From Ceratothoa steindachneri (Eukaryota > Arthropoda > Malacostraca > Isopoda > Cymothoidae), in NCBI GenBank assembly GCA_963969495.1, contig OZ018320.1, positions 80,988,248 to 81,052,247 of the forward strand: DNA of 64,000 nt, written 5' to 3'. The translations under genes and the position numbers were made by a program. Positions 12,150-22,762 of the stretch are shown here, piece after piece. Within the stretch, counting starts at the first letter, position 1, and each line of letters starts with the position of its first letter. A model generated the notes under the pieces. The model searched no databases and was not told where the DNA came from. It worked only from the letters and a program-made list of their open reading frames with translations.

Positions 12150-13590
12150 GTGCTTAGAAGATCATGCTTTTCAGGTTCGAAGGCTTTTCTCGTTTCTGAC
12201 CAGACCATATTTTGTCTCACATCATAGCAGTACCTTAAATTCCTTGGAATCTTCTCTCCATTGTTGCGATGCCATGATGGTGACGGAATCTCTCACCATG
12301 CTCCTCACGGGCATCAACTAAGCTTTCACAAAAGAAAACAAGATGTGAATAAAAAAAAATGCACCTTAAAAGTCGTAAGGCACCCAAATCCTTGAAGCTC
12401 TCAGTAAGCTTTGCTACAAGCTGCTTGCACATCGTTTGGATCTTTTTGATAGCCTAAGAGTCTATGAACTACACCGCTCAATGTTCACCATGCTTCTCTT
12501 TCAAGTTTTTCAGGATTTAACAGTGCGTTTACTTGTGGTCCAACAAATATACCCCCTTGATCTTAGCCTCAGAAAGCTTTGGAAAAGTGAAACACATTTC
12601 TTGAAAAACTTCTCTAAAATCTAAAGCCTTCCCACAGTTTTATTTATCTCAATTTTATATGAAATGGGGATAAAACCTTGCCCTGCTCGACAAGAGACTG
12701 TCTGGCATCCTTTAACTTCCCTGGCTGTAGTTTATGTCACAGGGGACACTGAACTTTCCGGTAATGATGATCATCAGCTCTGGTATCCCATAGTCAAAGT
12801 AAACACAAATATTGTGTGTATCCATCTTGTAAGCCAAGCAAGAAAGCAAGCTTTTGAAGTCCCTGCAAACATCCCACTTAAATTCATTATAGTTGATTTT
12901 GCCAAGAAGCTCTTTACATTATTAGTCTTTTTTCCTCTGTATGGATGTTAAAGAGGCAAAGATGGATATTGGTATCAATTGTGTAGTAACACTCCTTTGA
13001 GAATTCATGTTGAACTATCTATAAAAAGTTGTTATTCTGTATGATCATGCTTCAATACAACAGTAGTAAACAAACCATTCACATATTTGCAATAACACAG
13101 ATCCCCACTAACATTAAAGTAAATTTCACATTCATAATGTCGTTTCTGGTGTACAGATGTCCTGCAGTCTTCCCCTAGTAAATTATTTTCCTTCAGTCTG
13201 AATGTTAAAAGTTCAGTTCTTAACTTAGTAAGACCTAAGTCCTTACTAAATAATCCAGTTCAATTTGATTTAGAAAGTGGATCTGCGTACTCATTCTTGC
13301 CACTAGTGCTTTATCCATTTCTTTCTGCCGCTATTTCTGACACTTTTGTCAAAAAAAAGTGACTAGATCTAGCAACTTTAACCAAACCATGAAGAAAATG
13401 AATATTCCATTCTACATAAAAGTATAATTTATGTAGAATACTACGATAAATTTTGTTACTTACATTTTCTGGTGGATGAGGTACTGGTAAGGTTTCATCA
13501 TGAGGAACAAGTACTACAGACGATGGTATGCATGTATACTGAAGAACTTGTCTTCCTTTAACTTTTATGTTCTTTATAACATCTAACATG
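12150..13590 (-). pseudogene. Copy U1: decayed member of an uncharacterised arthropod multi-copy protein family
   Basis: Minus-strand blocks in order include VVLVPHDETLPVPHPPENV (about 13460-13510); then DLGLTKLRTELLTFRLKENNLL and YCKYVNGLF (13250-13060); QLFIDSS and ILKGVLLHN; KINYNEFKWDVCRDFK (about 12900); WDTRADDHHYRKVQCPL; FQEMCFTFPKLSEAKIKG (about 12550); and SHLVFFCESLVDAREEHGER followed by MERRFQGI (12310-12235). From memory the same order occurs in a long unnamed protein family seen in many arthropods and some other metazoans (motifs such as EWRLFIDSSKRSLK, CFLCxWDSRA, DEHGERFHQDI). I know of no function. The frame is broken by several stops and frameshifts. A perfect GTAAGT donor at 13463-13458 directly after PPEN suggests an ancestral intron. 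Copy U2 lies at 60140-61330. Confidence 0.7.
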
Positions 13591-14579
13591 TAAAAGTATC
13601 AGTGATCATGGTGCTTCTTCAGCTCTTTCTCTACTCTGGGAATAGCAAAAAGCATGGCCCTTCTTGCAACTCTTGACTAGCTTTGTAGAGTAGATTGACA
13701 GCTTCCACCTATCATATGGGGGGCCCATAGCTTTTCTTAGTCACCCATGAGCATTCCAAATTAAAGTCTGTTCATTATCTAGAATTTGGCGCCTTCCACG
13801 ATTGTGTGTGATACGTGCTTTGTCCCAATTTTATATCCACACACATAACAAAATGTACTCGTATCGTGAGAATTTTCATCTCCTTTCGTAGCCATAATCA
13901 AGAAATTATATCCTAGGAAACAATCTGAAACATAACAAATGTATTAAATCGTAGAATATAAAAATAATCCTAAAGTGGAGATTTTAGTAATATCAAAACC
14001 CTTGTATTTATACATCGCTTGATAATACATAATTTTTTTTAGAATCAGCGCAGACGCAGGATTAATAAACACTAAAGAAGTCAGATTAAACAAAACCTTT
14101 GCAAAAAAATGTTACCTAGTGTAATGAATAGTTTTTCAGAAAATAGAGTAATTTAATTTGAAAATCAAACTTTAGATTATCCACAACAATACGTATAAAC
14201 ATACTGTGGAAACCTTTGGTACTCCTGATGGGAGAATGGAAAGGGGAAAGTGTAGAGGAATAAATTAGGCAGGGAAACGGTAGGAAATCTTGGATCCATC
14301 TTCAGAAGCGACGCTCCTCTCTGCTGCAATGGCAAATTTATTTAATTCGTTTTGCCAGTCTTAACTGATGGACGTGATGCGTGGACACTGATTCCCCCTC
14401 TCCCTGTAAAAGAGTCAGAAGATGAAGGCAACCAGGATGCATTTGAGAAATGACCACCCGCAGGGATCATAGAAGTAATGCATTGAGCATGGATACAAAT
14501 AGATACAAACACAAACACAGACGGTAGATAGAGCACAAACAATAAAAGTTTTATAGTGGAAATGTGTAGCTAAATATAG
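13591..14579. other. Intergenic DNA upstream of copy U1
   Basis: It could contain decayed upstream exons of U1, but no family motif was recognised. Confidence 0.4.
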
Positions 14580-14918
14580 CTAGAAGAAATGATAGCAGAT
14601 GACCAATGACCTCGGATATGGTGGGAAGATGAACTTCCCCTCATTAACAACATTGAATTGAGGTCTATCCAAAGCCCCTGAGTGGGATTTCATTACAATC
14701 ATCAGATAATCGAAGGAATCGTGGTTTGGGGGGTGACTAACTGAGCCAAATGAGTAACTTGAGATTGGAATAAGGAACAAATTTGAAAGAACCAGATCGA
14801 GAAGCTTCCGTGGATCATTCGTTTGAAAACTTTGGTGCGTGCATAGTCTATATAGGGTCAGTGCTGTTTTGTTTTTGTTTACTCTCGTGAAATTTAAAAT
14901 TATAAAAAAGGGCAACAC
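14580..14918 (-). pseudogene. Possible LINE endonuclease (APE) fragment
   Basis: The open minus-strand frame contains HQSFQTNDPRKLLDLVLSN followed about 25 residues later by PPNHDSFDY. This resembles the end of the apurinic-type endonuclease of Jockey/CR1 LINEs, where a PTR...LDLVLTN motif is followed by SDHxxI. Only this piece is present and the key SDH reads NHD. Moderate to low certainty. Confidence 0.4.
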
Positions 14919-15187
14919 AAACTACATATATAAAATATTTAAAAACTACCTATCTCCCATTTAAAAAACTCCAAATCATAAATTTCTGCGTCGTAATTAA
15001 ATTTACGATGCGTTGGTAATCATCGTCCCATGGAATAAGTGCGATCAATCTCTCTTTTCCAGAGGATTATGACGTCATACCGACAGAGCGGAGTGTCAAA
15101 TAATCGACGCTATGTGTTATTTTTTTTTGTTAACAGCATATACATTATACATACATTTGCAACGAAAATCTAGCCATATATATATGG

Positions 15188-15240
15188 TTGTCAGAGAGAC
15201 ATAAATTTATCGATTTAGTTGAATTATGTCTCTCTGACAA
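15188..15240. repeat. 17-bp perfect inverted repeat at PLE 5' boundary
   Basis: TTGTCAGAGAGACATAA (15188-15204) is followed after 19 bases by its exact complement (15224-15240). The right arm is part of the RT coding sequence (encoding ELCLSDN); the left arm is an inverted duplicate of it at the edge of the element. Confidence 0.95.
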
Positions 15241-15996
15241 TGTGTTTCGAGTAAATAATGAGTTTATAGACAAATATTTGGCCTTAGCATGGGAAATAGT
15301 TTATCTCCGATATTGGCATGTCTCTTCATGGAATATTTTGAGACTGAACTCCTTCCCACAATTTGTCCCCCTAACTTTATATGGTTAAGGTACATTGACA
15401 ATGTATTTTCTGTATGGCCTAATGGCCATGATTTTGATACCTTTTTTAATCATTTGAATAATTTGCATGTCTCCATCAAATTTAAATATGAATGGGAATA
15501 TGATAATAGATTACCCTTTTTAGATGTCCTCATTAATAAAGATCACTATGAATTAAAACTTGACGTGTATAGGAAACCAACCCACTCGAATGCCTATATA
15601 CATTATTTTTCGTTTCACGATAATACTGTTAAAAAATCGGTAATTTCTAACCTTTTCCTTAGAGCATACAAAATATGTCATCCTTCCTATTTAGATGAAG
15701 AAATTGCCATTATCAGGACCATTTTTTCTAATTTGTATTACCACGATTGGTTCATATCGTCTGCCCATTTTGCAGCTAGGAAAACATTCTATGGTAATAA
15801 GCCTTCCCGCACTAATGACTTCAACAAATGTATAACATTGCCATTTAATAATAAATTAAATAGTTTAAAGGACATATTTGGAAAAGCGGGTATTAATCTA
15901 GCCTTTAAATATAACGATTCCTTAAACCAATTGATGATTGCCAGGAAACCCAAAGAACATATTAACATAGAAATATATGCCATAAAGTTGCCATAA
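15188..15996 (+). pseudogene. PLE reverse transcriptase, partial and inactive
   Basis: Retained RT blocks are FIDLVELCLSDNVF, then MGNSLSPILACLFMEYFE (after a frameshift near 15280), the catalytic block WLRYIDNVF (15385-15411), LPFLDVLINKDHYEL, VYRKPTHSNAYIHY and RAYKICH. These match the Penelope family rather than LTR or LINE RTs. The normally invariant second Asp of the YxDD box is Asn (codon AAT at 15400-15402), so even without the frameshift this enzyme would be inactive. The stop at 15994 falls where the GIY-YIG domain begins: IEIYAIKLP is the probable GIY strand, and the following YIG lies in another frame. Confidence 0.85.
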
Positions 15997-15997
15997 A

Positions 15998-16327
15998 GTT
16001 TATATAGGGGAAACGGGGAGAAATCTAGACAAGAGATTGTATGAACACAGAAGAGATATTAGAGTGGGCAGCGAAAGCAGTGGAATATTTTGCCATGTTA
16101 GAGACAAGAATTATACGATCGATTTCAATGGAAGTAAAATGGTATTTAAATCGGCTAACTATGTTAAGAGAAGAATCGTAGAATCGAGATTGATATCGTC
16201 AGTTCCTAATTTAAATCTATCTGAGGGTCAATTTTCTTTTAATCCTGTAATAAGAAAGCAAATAAACAAAATAGTAAAATTTCAGCCCTTCAATATGTTT
16301 AGGCATACCCCCCCCCCCCCCGATTAG
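15998..16327 (+). pseudogene. PLE GIY-YIG endonuclease domain
   Basis: The frame reads VYIGETGRNLDKRLYEHRRD, the classical YIG motif with the conserved downstream Arg, then about 50 residues on KMVFKSANYVKRRIVESRL with the likely catalytic Glu, and NLSEGQFSFNPVIRK. It is separated from the RT by a small frameshift at a duplicated GCCATAAAGTT (15980-16000). In active PLEs this nuclease nicks target DNA for insertion. The protein ends in a Pro run encoded by the C tract. Confidence 0.83.
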
Positions 16328-16423
16328 CCACAAGTAGGGGATTGCGGAAAAAAGAGGGGATCTTTCACGACCTCACCTTGTGTTATGCTGGTAAGCACTT
16401 TTCTTATATTTTCTATCCAGTGT

Positions 16424-16463
16424 CAGTTGAAAAAGGGTGTGAGATACACCGAAACTGTTCTGA
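16424..16463 (+). ncRNA. Degenerate hammerhead-like motif in PLE tail
   Basis: CAGTTGAAAAAGG is followed by the hairpin GGTGT-GAGAT-ACACC and then CGAAACTGTTCTG. It resembles the CUGANGA / stem II / GAAA core of hammerhead ribozymes known from Penelope-like elements, but two core positions differ from consensus (TTGAAAA for CTGANGA). It is probably a decayed relic. The same signature occurs in PLE copy 2 at 30632-30667. Confidence 0.4.
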
Positions 16464-16528
16464 ATTAAATTGTCTTCGGAGAATGTGGTTTAATTCCTCA
16501 TCTTTTCTTGCGATATTGCATTAATTTT

Positions 16529-16532
<4 letters not shown>

Positions 16533-16607
<75 letters not shown>
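16533..16607. repeat. (AT)n microsatellite at PLE 3' end
   Basis: About 37 AT units directly following the PLE tail. Confidence 0.97.
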
Positions 16608-16608
<1 letters not shown>

Positions 16609-17843
16609 CAAAACTAAAGGAAGTAAGTTAGAATTTAAGGCAGGAGGTCAATAACGTAGACCGTAAATTGGATTATTACTTATCAAATTATCGGGGGGGG
16701 GGAAGTTTAAAAGGGACCCCCCCCTGACTATTCTTCTCTCGTAACATCTACTGCAAGCACGTTTAAGTTAATTATCCCAAAGTTCCCCCTGACGACTAAT
16801 CTGCTCCACCCCACTTCTCTCTCCATCCTTATTTAACTTTACATCTCTCTTTCATATCTGCTCATTGACCATCCTTTTATTTGCGCTAATATCATATGTG
16901 CAACATCATGTTTGGTTATAAACTTATTGAAATAATCTATTTGAGGTACATGTAATGTTGTGACACCCCTACCAGGGCTATGAGAGTGGATTTTGTAGTC
17001 AAAAAAGTATTCTTGATTTTTTGTGTTTTTTTGTAAATATATTTTTTAATTAAGGGAGAAAAAAAATATCACAATTTTATAGGTGTACATATAATTTAGA
17101 ATTATTTATTACTTTTATTAATGTATAGTCAAATGGAAAAAGATGAATAGAATACATAAAAAAATGAATAGAAACTTAGCATTTGAATAATATATATATA
17201 AACAAAACAAAAATAACAACAGTGAACACATATGTATCGATTCTTTTATGCTATACTTTTGCAAACCATAAAAGTGTCCATACAAATTATGAGGCTTATG
17301 TTGACATTACCTTGTACTGCATTAATATATTTTTCACATAAACACAAACTTTAAAATGTTATTTTGAATTATGAAGGGATTGCATTTGTGAAAGGAATAT
17401 ATTAAATTCCTTCATTACGGTTTTAAAATAAATAAAAGAACTATTTATTTTAAGAGGGACCTTAGTGTCTTCATCCTAAGCATGCTTTGAACCAATGCTG
17501 GAAAGGTGACAAAGGCGCGCACGACTCTGCTGCCAAACCAGAGAAGAACAATGTCAATAGTGACCTTAGAATCTCTTTTATTTTCTTGCTATCAATTGAT
17601 ATTAGTAATAAAGCTCATCTAAGGCTCTTATGAGCTTAAGAATATGCAGGAAGTTTAAGATGTCGATGATTTGAGTAATCTAGTAAATATATTGATTATC
17701 AAAATTTTGTTAAATATTTACCTAAATTTAGTTTATTTTCAAATGCAAAATTGAGTGAAAATGCTGTAAAGTTCTCATATAAGTTTTACTTGAAAATATG
17801 AAATATCAAAACTAAATATTTTGTTTATCATCATCATCATTAC
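16608..17843. other. AT-rich intergenic DNA
   Basis: Contains a G-run/C-run pair (about 16692-16724) able to fold into a hairpin, and otherwise nothing recognised. Confidence 0.5.
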
Positions 17844-18899
17844 TAACTCTATAATTTAAGAAAGGGATTTTTTGAGTATTTGAATAATAATTTCATCTTA
17901 GTTTGGTTATGACTTATGTTTTTTATTAAATTTATTTCTAATAATTCTAATAATTCTTGAATAATAATTTCATCTTAGTTTGGTTATGACTTATGTTTTT
18001 TATTAAATTTATTTCTAATAATTCTTTTATAATATCAAAAAACAAAATGGCGAAGTTTAGAAATAAATATAAGTATCGAAATTTTGTGAATTTTTTAAAA
18101 CCCAAAGAATTACAAATGGTGAAGTTCAGAAAATTTATTTTTATCTATCTTCTTCTATTCTTCTATAACTCAGTCGCCAGATGAGCTCCTAAAATTAAAA
18201 AAAAAACACCTTCTATAACTCTATATTTTAGCAACGGGATATTTTGAAAGGGAAGAAATTCAGTTTAGAGTTCCTTTTTAAAATAAATCTTAGTAGCGAA
18301 GCGCAAGCTCACCCCCCGGAGGGGAAGAGTGGCGAAGCCATTGCCTGGTAAATTTATTATAATAAGACTTGTGCGAGCAAAGATTGGTAAATTGCAATAT
18401 GTATAAACAACATTAAAATTCATTTCTTTCTGATCGTAATGTTACTGATTCATAATAAAACCAGGCAATGGCTTCGTCACTCCTCCCTACGGGGGAGCTT
18501 GCGCTTCGCTACTAAGATTAAAATTTAAAATCTAAAAAAAAAGCAGCCATGGTTAAATTTTTATTAATTTTCTGAACTTCGCCAATTATAATAATTTTAA
18601 AAAGGAACTCTAAACTAAATTTCCCCCTTTCAAAATATCACGTTACTAAAATATAGCTATAGAAGAAGATATATAAAAATAAATTTTCTGAACTTCACCA
18701 TTTGTAATTCTTAGGGTTTTAAAAAAATTTACAAAATTTCGATGCTTATATTTATTTCTGAACTTGACCATTTTATTTTTTAATATTATAAAAGAATTAT
18801 TAGAAATAACTTTAATAAAAAAACATAATTCATAACCAAACTAAAATGAAATTATTATTCAAATACTCCAAAATATCCCCTTCTTAAATTATAGAGTTA
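17844..18899. mobile_element. Foldback-type inverted-repeat element, about 1.06 kb
   Basis: The outer termini ACTCTATAATTTAAGAA and its inverse TTCTTAAATTATAGAGT are flanked by TA. The arms (17844-18355 and 18465-18899) are imperfect inverted copies around a spacer of about 110 bp. The inner ends are GC-rich, carrying TAGTAGCGAAGCGCAAGCT on the left and its near-inverse on the right, while the outer arms are AT-rich. The left arm lacks an internal segment of about 80 bp and has a 77-bp tandem duplication. No long open frame: a non-autonomous element, probably Tc1/mariner-like by its TA site. A related half-copy is at 22763-23109. Confidence 0.8.
17882..18035. repeat. 77-bp tandem duplication in the foldback left arm
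   Basis: The segment starting GAATAATAATTTCATCTTAG occurs at 17882 and again at 17959, nearly identical over the whole unit. Confidence 0.93.
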
Positions 18900-19330
18900 A
18901 TGAAGCCGCACCTGCGGTACTCCTTACAGGCAGGAGATGCTTGTGCTTCGCAGACAGACCTTCGGTTTGTGTCCTTCTTCCTATCCGGTCTGGCAACGGG
19001 CTTTTGGTCTAAATTATTTTAAAAGGTTTCCAGTACATATCTCCATAATTTACTCTCGGTCTCTGTTTTTTCAGTTCCATGCTTATTTTCTCCGCCTAAA
19101 GGAAAAAAAAAATTATCAGACTTCTTTTGAAATACGGAAAATAACAACCTGCTGGGCTGTTTGTCCGATCTAAATTTGCTCTAATAATTTACTATGGGTT
19201 TATTGTATTTTGAGGGACCAGTAGCTATATCCTCAGGCTAGAGATTAAAATGAAAAATCTATTTGAGAAAAAAAACCTTCGATAAAACCTTCGACTATAC
19301 GAAACAAACAAACAAACAAACAGCCCAGCC
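18900..19330. other. Repeat-like DNA next to the foldback element
   Basis: The GC-richer start (18905-18965, including TGCTTGTGCTTCGCAG) loosely resembles the inner arm of the foldback family. CTGGGCTGTTTGT (about 19151) has an inverted partner next to a (CAAA)n run (about 19301-19328). Possibly a diverged second element of the same kind. Confidence 0.35.
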
Positions 19331-20229
19331 TAAATTTTAATAGATTTTCTGAAGTTCACTATTTTTAATTCTTTTTGTTTAAAAAACAAATCCAAGATAT
19401 TCGATAATCATATTTATTTTCCCAAAGTTTCTTTTGTTTACATATTTGAATAATTGAAGTAACAAATATGCTCATTCTCAAAATTAAAAAAGTCTTAGGA
19501 AATATCCTGAAAATCTCCCCAAATTATAATAAATAAGCTACTTTGTTTTACAAATGAGCAATCTTATACAGATTAAAGTCATTAAAATGTTAATAATAAA
19601 CTTGTAACTCTACTTTGTTGAGTGATATATAGTGATATTAGCATTTCATAATATAAATGCACAAAGGGGAAAATACCTGCTAAAGATCTGTTAAAATTGA
19701 AACATTTTACAAAGAATAGGAAACTTACCCAAATAGTACTATCAGTATTAATTAAAAAAATATATAAATCTCATTAAAAACAAAAGAAAAGATTTAATTT
19801 GGGGGGGGGGGGTGCTACAAAGCCACAGTTTCCTTTTGCTGCACATTAGGTACAAGGTGCAAACACGGAGTTTGAATCGTTGTATCTCATATCTCATTTT
19901 AAACTAGTTAATAGGATAATATTTAATTTTTTAGGACAATTTTTCTACAGGCACTAGAACGAGGGAAGGTAAAATAGTTACCGGCCTCCATTGATGCATC
20001 TCTATAATTTCGCTAAAATGTGTTAATACATGTTCCTACACATCTAGTCAGAATTGCTCAATCTAAATGTATTTGTTATTAATTTTACCATCTATAAACA
20101 GTCTGCACTCAACCTCCCTATGAAGATAGAGAATATTGATGGTAGAACGGTAATTTAATTTATCACCAATGAAAATCAAGGGAAATTAAACGCTGTATAG
20201 ATGTTGGCTATACCAATTCTTCTTATATC
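19331..20229. other. AT-rich intergenic DNA
   Basis: Nothing recognised apart from a G run of about 12 near 19801. Confidence 0.5.
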
Positions 20230-20960
20230 AATGCCCCCAAAATGGTCAGCAGTGTTTCAAGTGGGAAGGGATTCACTTCCAAGCCGATCATTGTCAAGGG
20301 CGTTAACTACTGTCATACTCCCTCAAAAAATTCCACTTGAGGAAGGAGCGAATGGTGACCATCGTCTTAAGGCAAAATAAATAGTTTCAATGGTTGATAT
20401 TTCTAAAATAACTCTCCTTCACATTGATATGAACGAGGTGATTGCAAATTCGGTTCTAACACTTTTTTACACTGAAGAAGAAGACTGAAATGGAATCAGT
20501 CAAGGAGTTTCTAAATTTCTTTCCAGGGAAGGAGAAGATGTTCTTCATTCGATTGTAACAGGAGATGAAACCAGGGTGCTATTCTCCTCTACCAAAAAGT
20601 AGCTATCGAAAGAATAGCTTCGTCAAGGTGAATATCCTTCAATAAAGGCCAGGGGCAACCTTCAACAACAACAATGTTGATAAATTGTAGAGGGATATTA
20701 ATGATAAATTAAAAAAAAGAATAAAGAATTTGGTGGTAACTGGAGAATACTCCATGACAAGACCCTCATTCATACTACTGCAATTGAAATAGGGCTAGGT
20801 CTGATTGCAGCTATGAAGAACTCAACCATCTCCCTTACAGCCCTGACCTTCCTTCAACTGAATATTATCGATTTTCAAAAACTTGAATTTGATTTGAGAG
20901 GCAAAGAAATTTTGAAAGAACATGAAGTGGAATCGGCAGTTTTTTTTAGCATTTTCTGCA
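20230..20960 (+). pseudogene. Mariner transposase relic
   Basis: Plus-strand pieces in order: VFQVGRDSL (about 20255, the WFxRFxxGRxSL block of the N-terminal domain); EGEDVLHSIVTGDETRVLFS (about 20530-20590, containing the first catalytic Asp of TGDE); and SYEELNHLPYSPDLPSTEYY (about 20807-20870), where the third Asp of SPDLAPSD is replaced by Glu. Stops and frameshifts separate all blocks. No terminal repeats were identified. It is different from and older-looking than the mariner copies at 4651 and 62108. Confidence 0.75.
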
Positions 20961-22192
20961 CGTGTGATACTTCTCTTTACCTGTTTTAATATTTTCTAGT
21001 GATAATTGGCAATGATTATTTTTACTTGATCCAATCATGGTTCTAAGGACATTTCCTAGCTATCTTGAAAAATGAAGCACCTTCAAGTACACGACAGTTG
21101 CCTACGACACTATGCATATGTCCTTAAGACCAATAATAATTCTCTTTTCGATAATATTTTTTTATTAATTTATCAAAAAAAGCCAGAAAAAAACAAGGGC
21201 ATAATTTTAGAAAGTTTTTGAAAAGATGTGCCTAAAATGCTGAAGCAAGGGCAAGTAAAATTGTGCGCAGAAAGTACAAACCCAAAATATTACATTATTT
21301 AATGCGTGTCATTTTTAAACCTATCGGGTCAAGGATTTAGATTGAAGTTTCGAATTGGCTACTGATGTACAGCCTTGTTATGAGGTTGAATTCTTATCTC
21401 TTAGTAAACAAGTTCCGAAAAAACTAATACATTTTGTGTTGTAAAGTAATTATCATGTTCTTAATATTATTATTAATGAAATTCCATCTTTCAGTCAGGG
21501 AGAATCAGATTTTCAATTGAATGATATATTTCCCCTTTCTAAATTATGTATACGTGTTCTATTTGAAGGATAAACCAAATTGGAAGTAATTATGAACTAA
21601 TTTATGCTCGACGAAGAAAGAAAAGAGAGAATGGTGAATGAGATCACACAGAAAAGGTAACAGGAATGATGAAACGTTGAGATCATATAAGCGACAGCTG
21701 ATTCTTGATAAAATTTTGGCTAAAGTTGTGAATAGGTAGTTTAAAGCTAAATGATGAGTCAAATTAAAGATGAGTGAAATGATAATGTCAGAATTTAACC
21801 TTTTAAACAAATGGTGAAAGGTCTAGGTGGTGGTATGGGTGTGGGAGTGGAAATACGTAGTTTTTACATATATGTTCCTACCAATTATTTCAGGCGATTA
21901 CTAGACTCAAATGGCTTCAATCGATTCCAAATTTACTCCCATAAAGTTTTAAATGGATTGAGAATTAAGTAGAAGCGGAAGGGTCCCCCCCACCTCCCAT
22001 CCTCCCGCCGCTCCAGTCGTAGACAATAGCTCTTCCTACACCCACAAAAACACCCACCTGTCAACTCCTATCCCCTCTGAAGTCCTTCCCGAACCCTTTC
22101 CTCTATGACTCCATGATTCTCTGTGGTCTTCCACAGTGATCCCTCTTCTTTCTACACCTGACTTGAGGTTTAATAGGCCTTATGAGCAGCCA
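20961..22192. other. AT-rich intergenic DNA
   Basis: No motif recognised. Confidence 0.5.
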
Positions 22193-22477
22193 TTGTTTAG
22201 AGTACTGTTATTGTCTTTTATTTTACTATGTAATATTAATTTGACAGCATTGTTTAGAGTACTGTTATTGTCTTTTATTTTACTATGTAATATTAATTTG
22301 ACAGCATTGTTTAGAGTACTGTTATTGCCTTTTATTTTACTATGTAATATTAATTTGACAGCATTGTTTAGAGCACTGTTATTGTCTTTTATTTTACTAT
22401 GTAATATTAATTTGACAGCATTGTTTAGAGTACTGTTATTGTCTTTTATTTTACTATGTAATACTAATTTGACAGCA
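22193..22477. repeat. 57-bp minisatellite, exactly 5 copies
   Basis: Five head-to-tail units of 57 bp start with TTGTTTAGAG(T/C)ACTG and differ from each other at only a few positions, so the array is young or homogenised. The period equals 19 codons, and one plus frame stays open, reading FRVLLLSFILLCNINLTAL five times. That frame has no ATG upstream and ends at 22537, so translation is doubtful. Confidence 0.96.
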
Positions 22478-22762
22478 TTAAAAACGAGGACTGTAAGATT
22501 ACGTCTTCAAAATGTTAGAAGAAAAAGTATACAGTAAAGGTAGAGTGGAAGGTAGGTGTTTAGGTAAAGCGGTGAAAGAGAATGAATTGAGTATTGGTTG
22601 CAGTTGTTGGGTGACCAACCACCTCTCGGGTGCTTTTCTTCACGTTGTATTTACTTTTCCTTTAGATTGCTAATCTCTTTTAATATTAATTTTAATTGCA
22701 GTATACGAGATGAGTCTCCAAAGTTTCCAAAGCTTATATGGTTTGATTTAAAATAATAAATA
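22478..22762. other. Intergenic DNA
   Basis: Nothing recognised. Confidence 0.5.

Larger units (their letters stand above)
15188..16532 (+). mobile_element. Penelope-like element (PLE) copy 1, 5'-truncated
   Basis: The order is RT palm and thumb, GIY-YIG endonuclease, a C-rich tract (about 16306-16321), a 3' tail with a hammerhead-like motif, and an (AT)n microsatellite. This is the arrangement of endonuclease-bearing Penelope-like retroelements. The RT fingers are absent, so the copy is 5'-truncated. A 17-bp inverted repeat sits exactly at the left boundary. A second, shorter copy of a related element lies at 30583-31070 on the minus strand. Confidence 0.82.

Noticed and set aside
16692..16724. 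G-run/C-run hairpin as terminator or regulatory RNA
   Set aside because: Mononucleotide runs are common throughout this window, so the pairing can be fortuitous.
22136..22537. Five-repeat membrane protein gene
   Set aside because: The frame has no ATG before the array and the repeat is explained by tandem duplication; no gene context.
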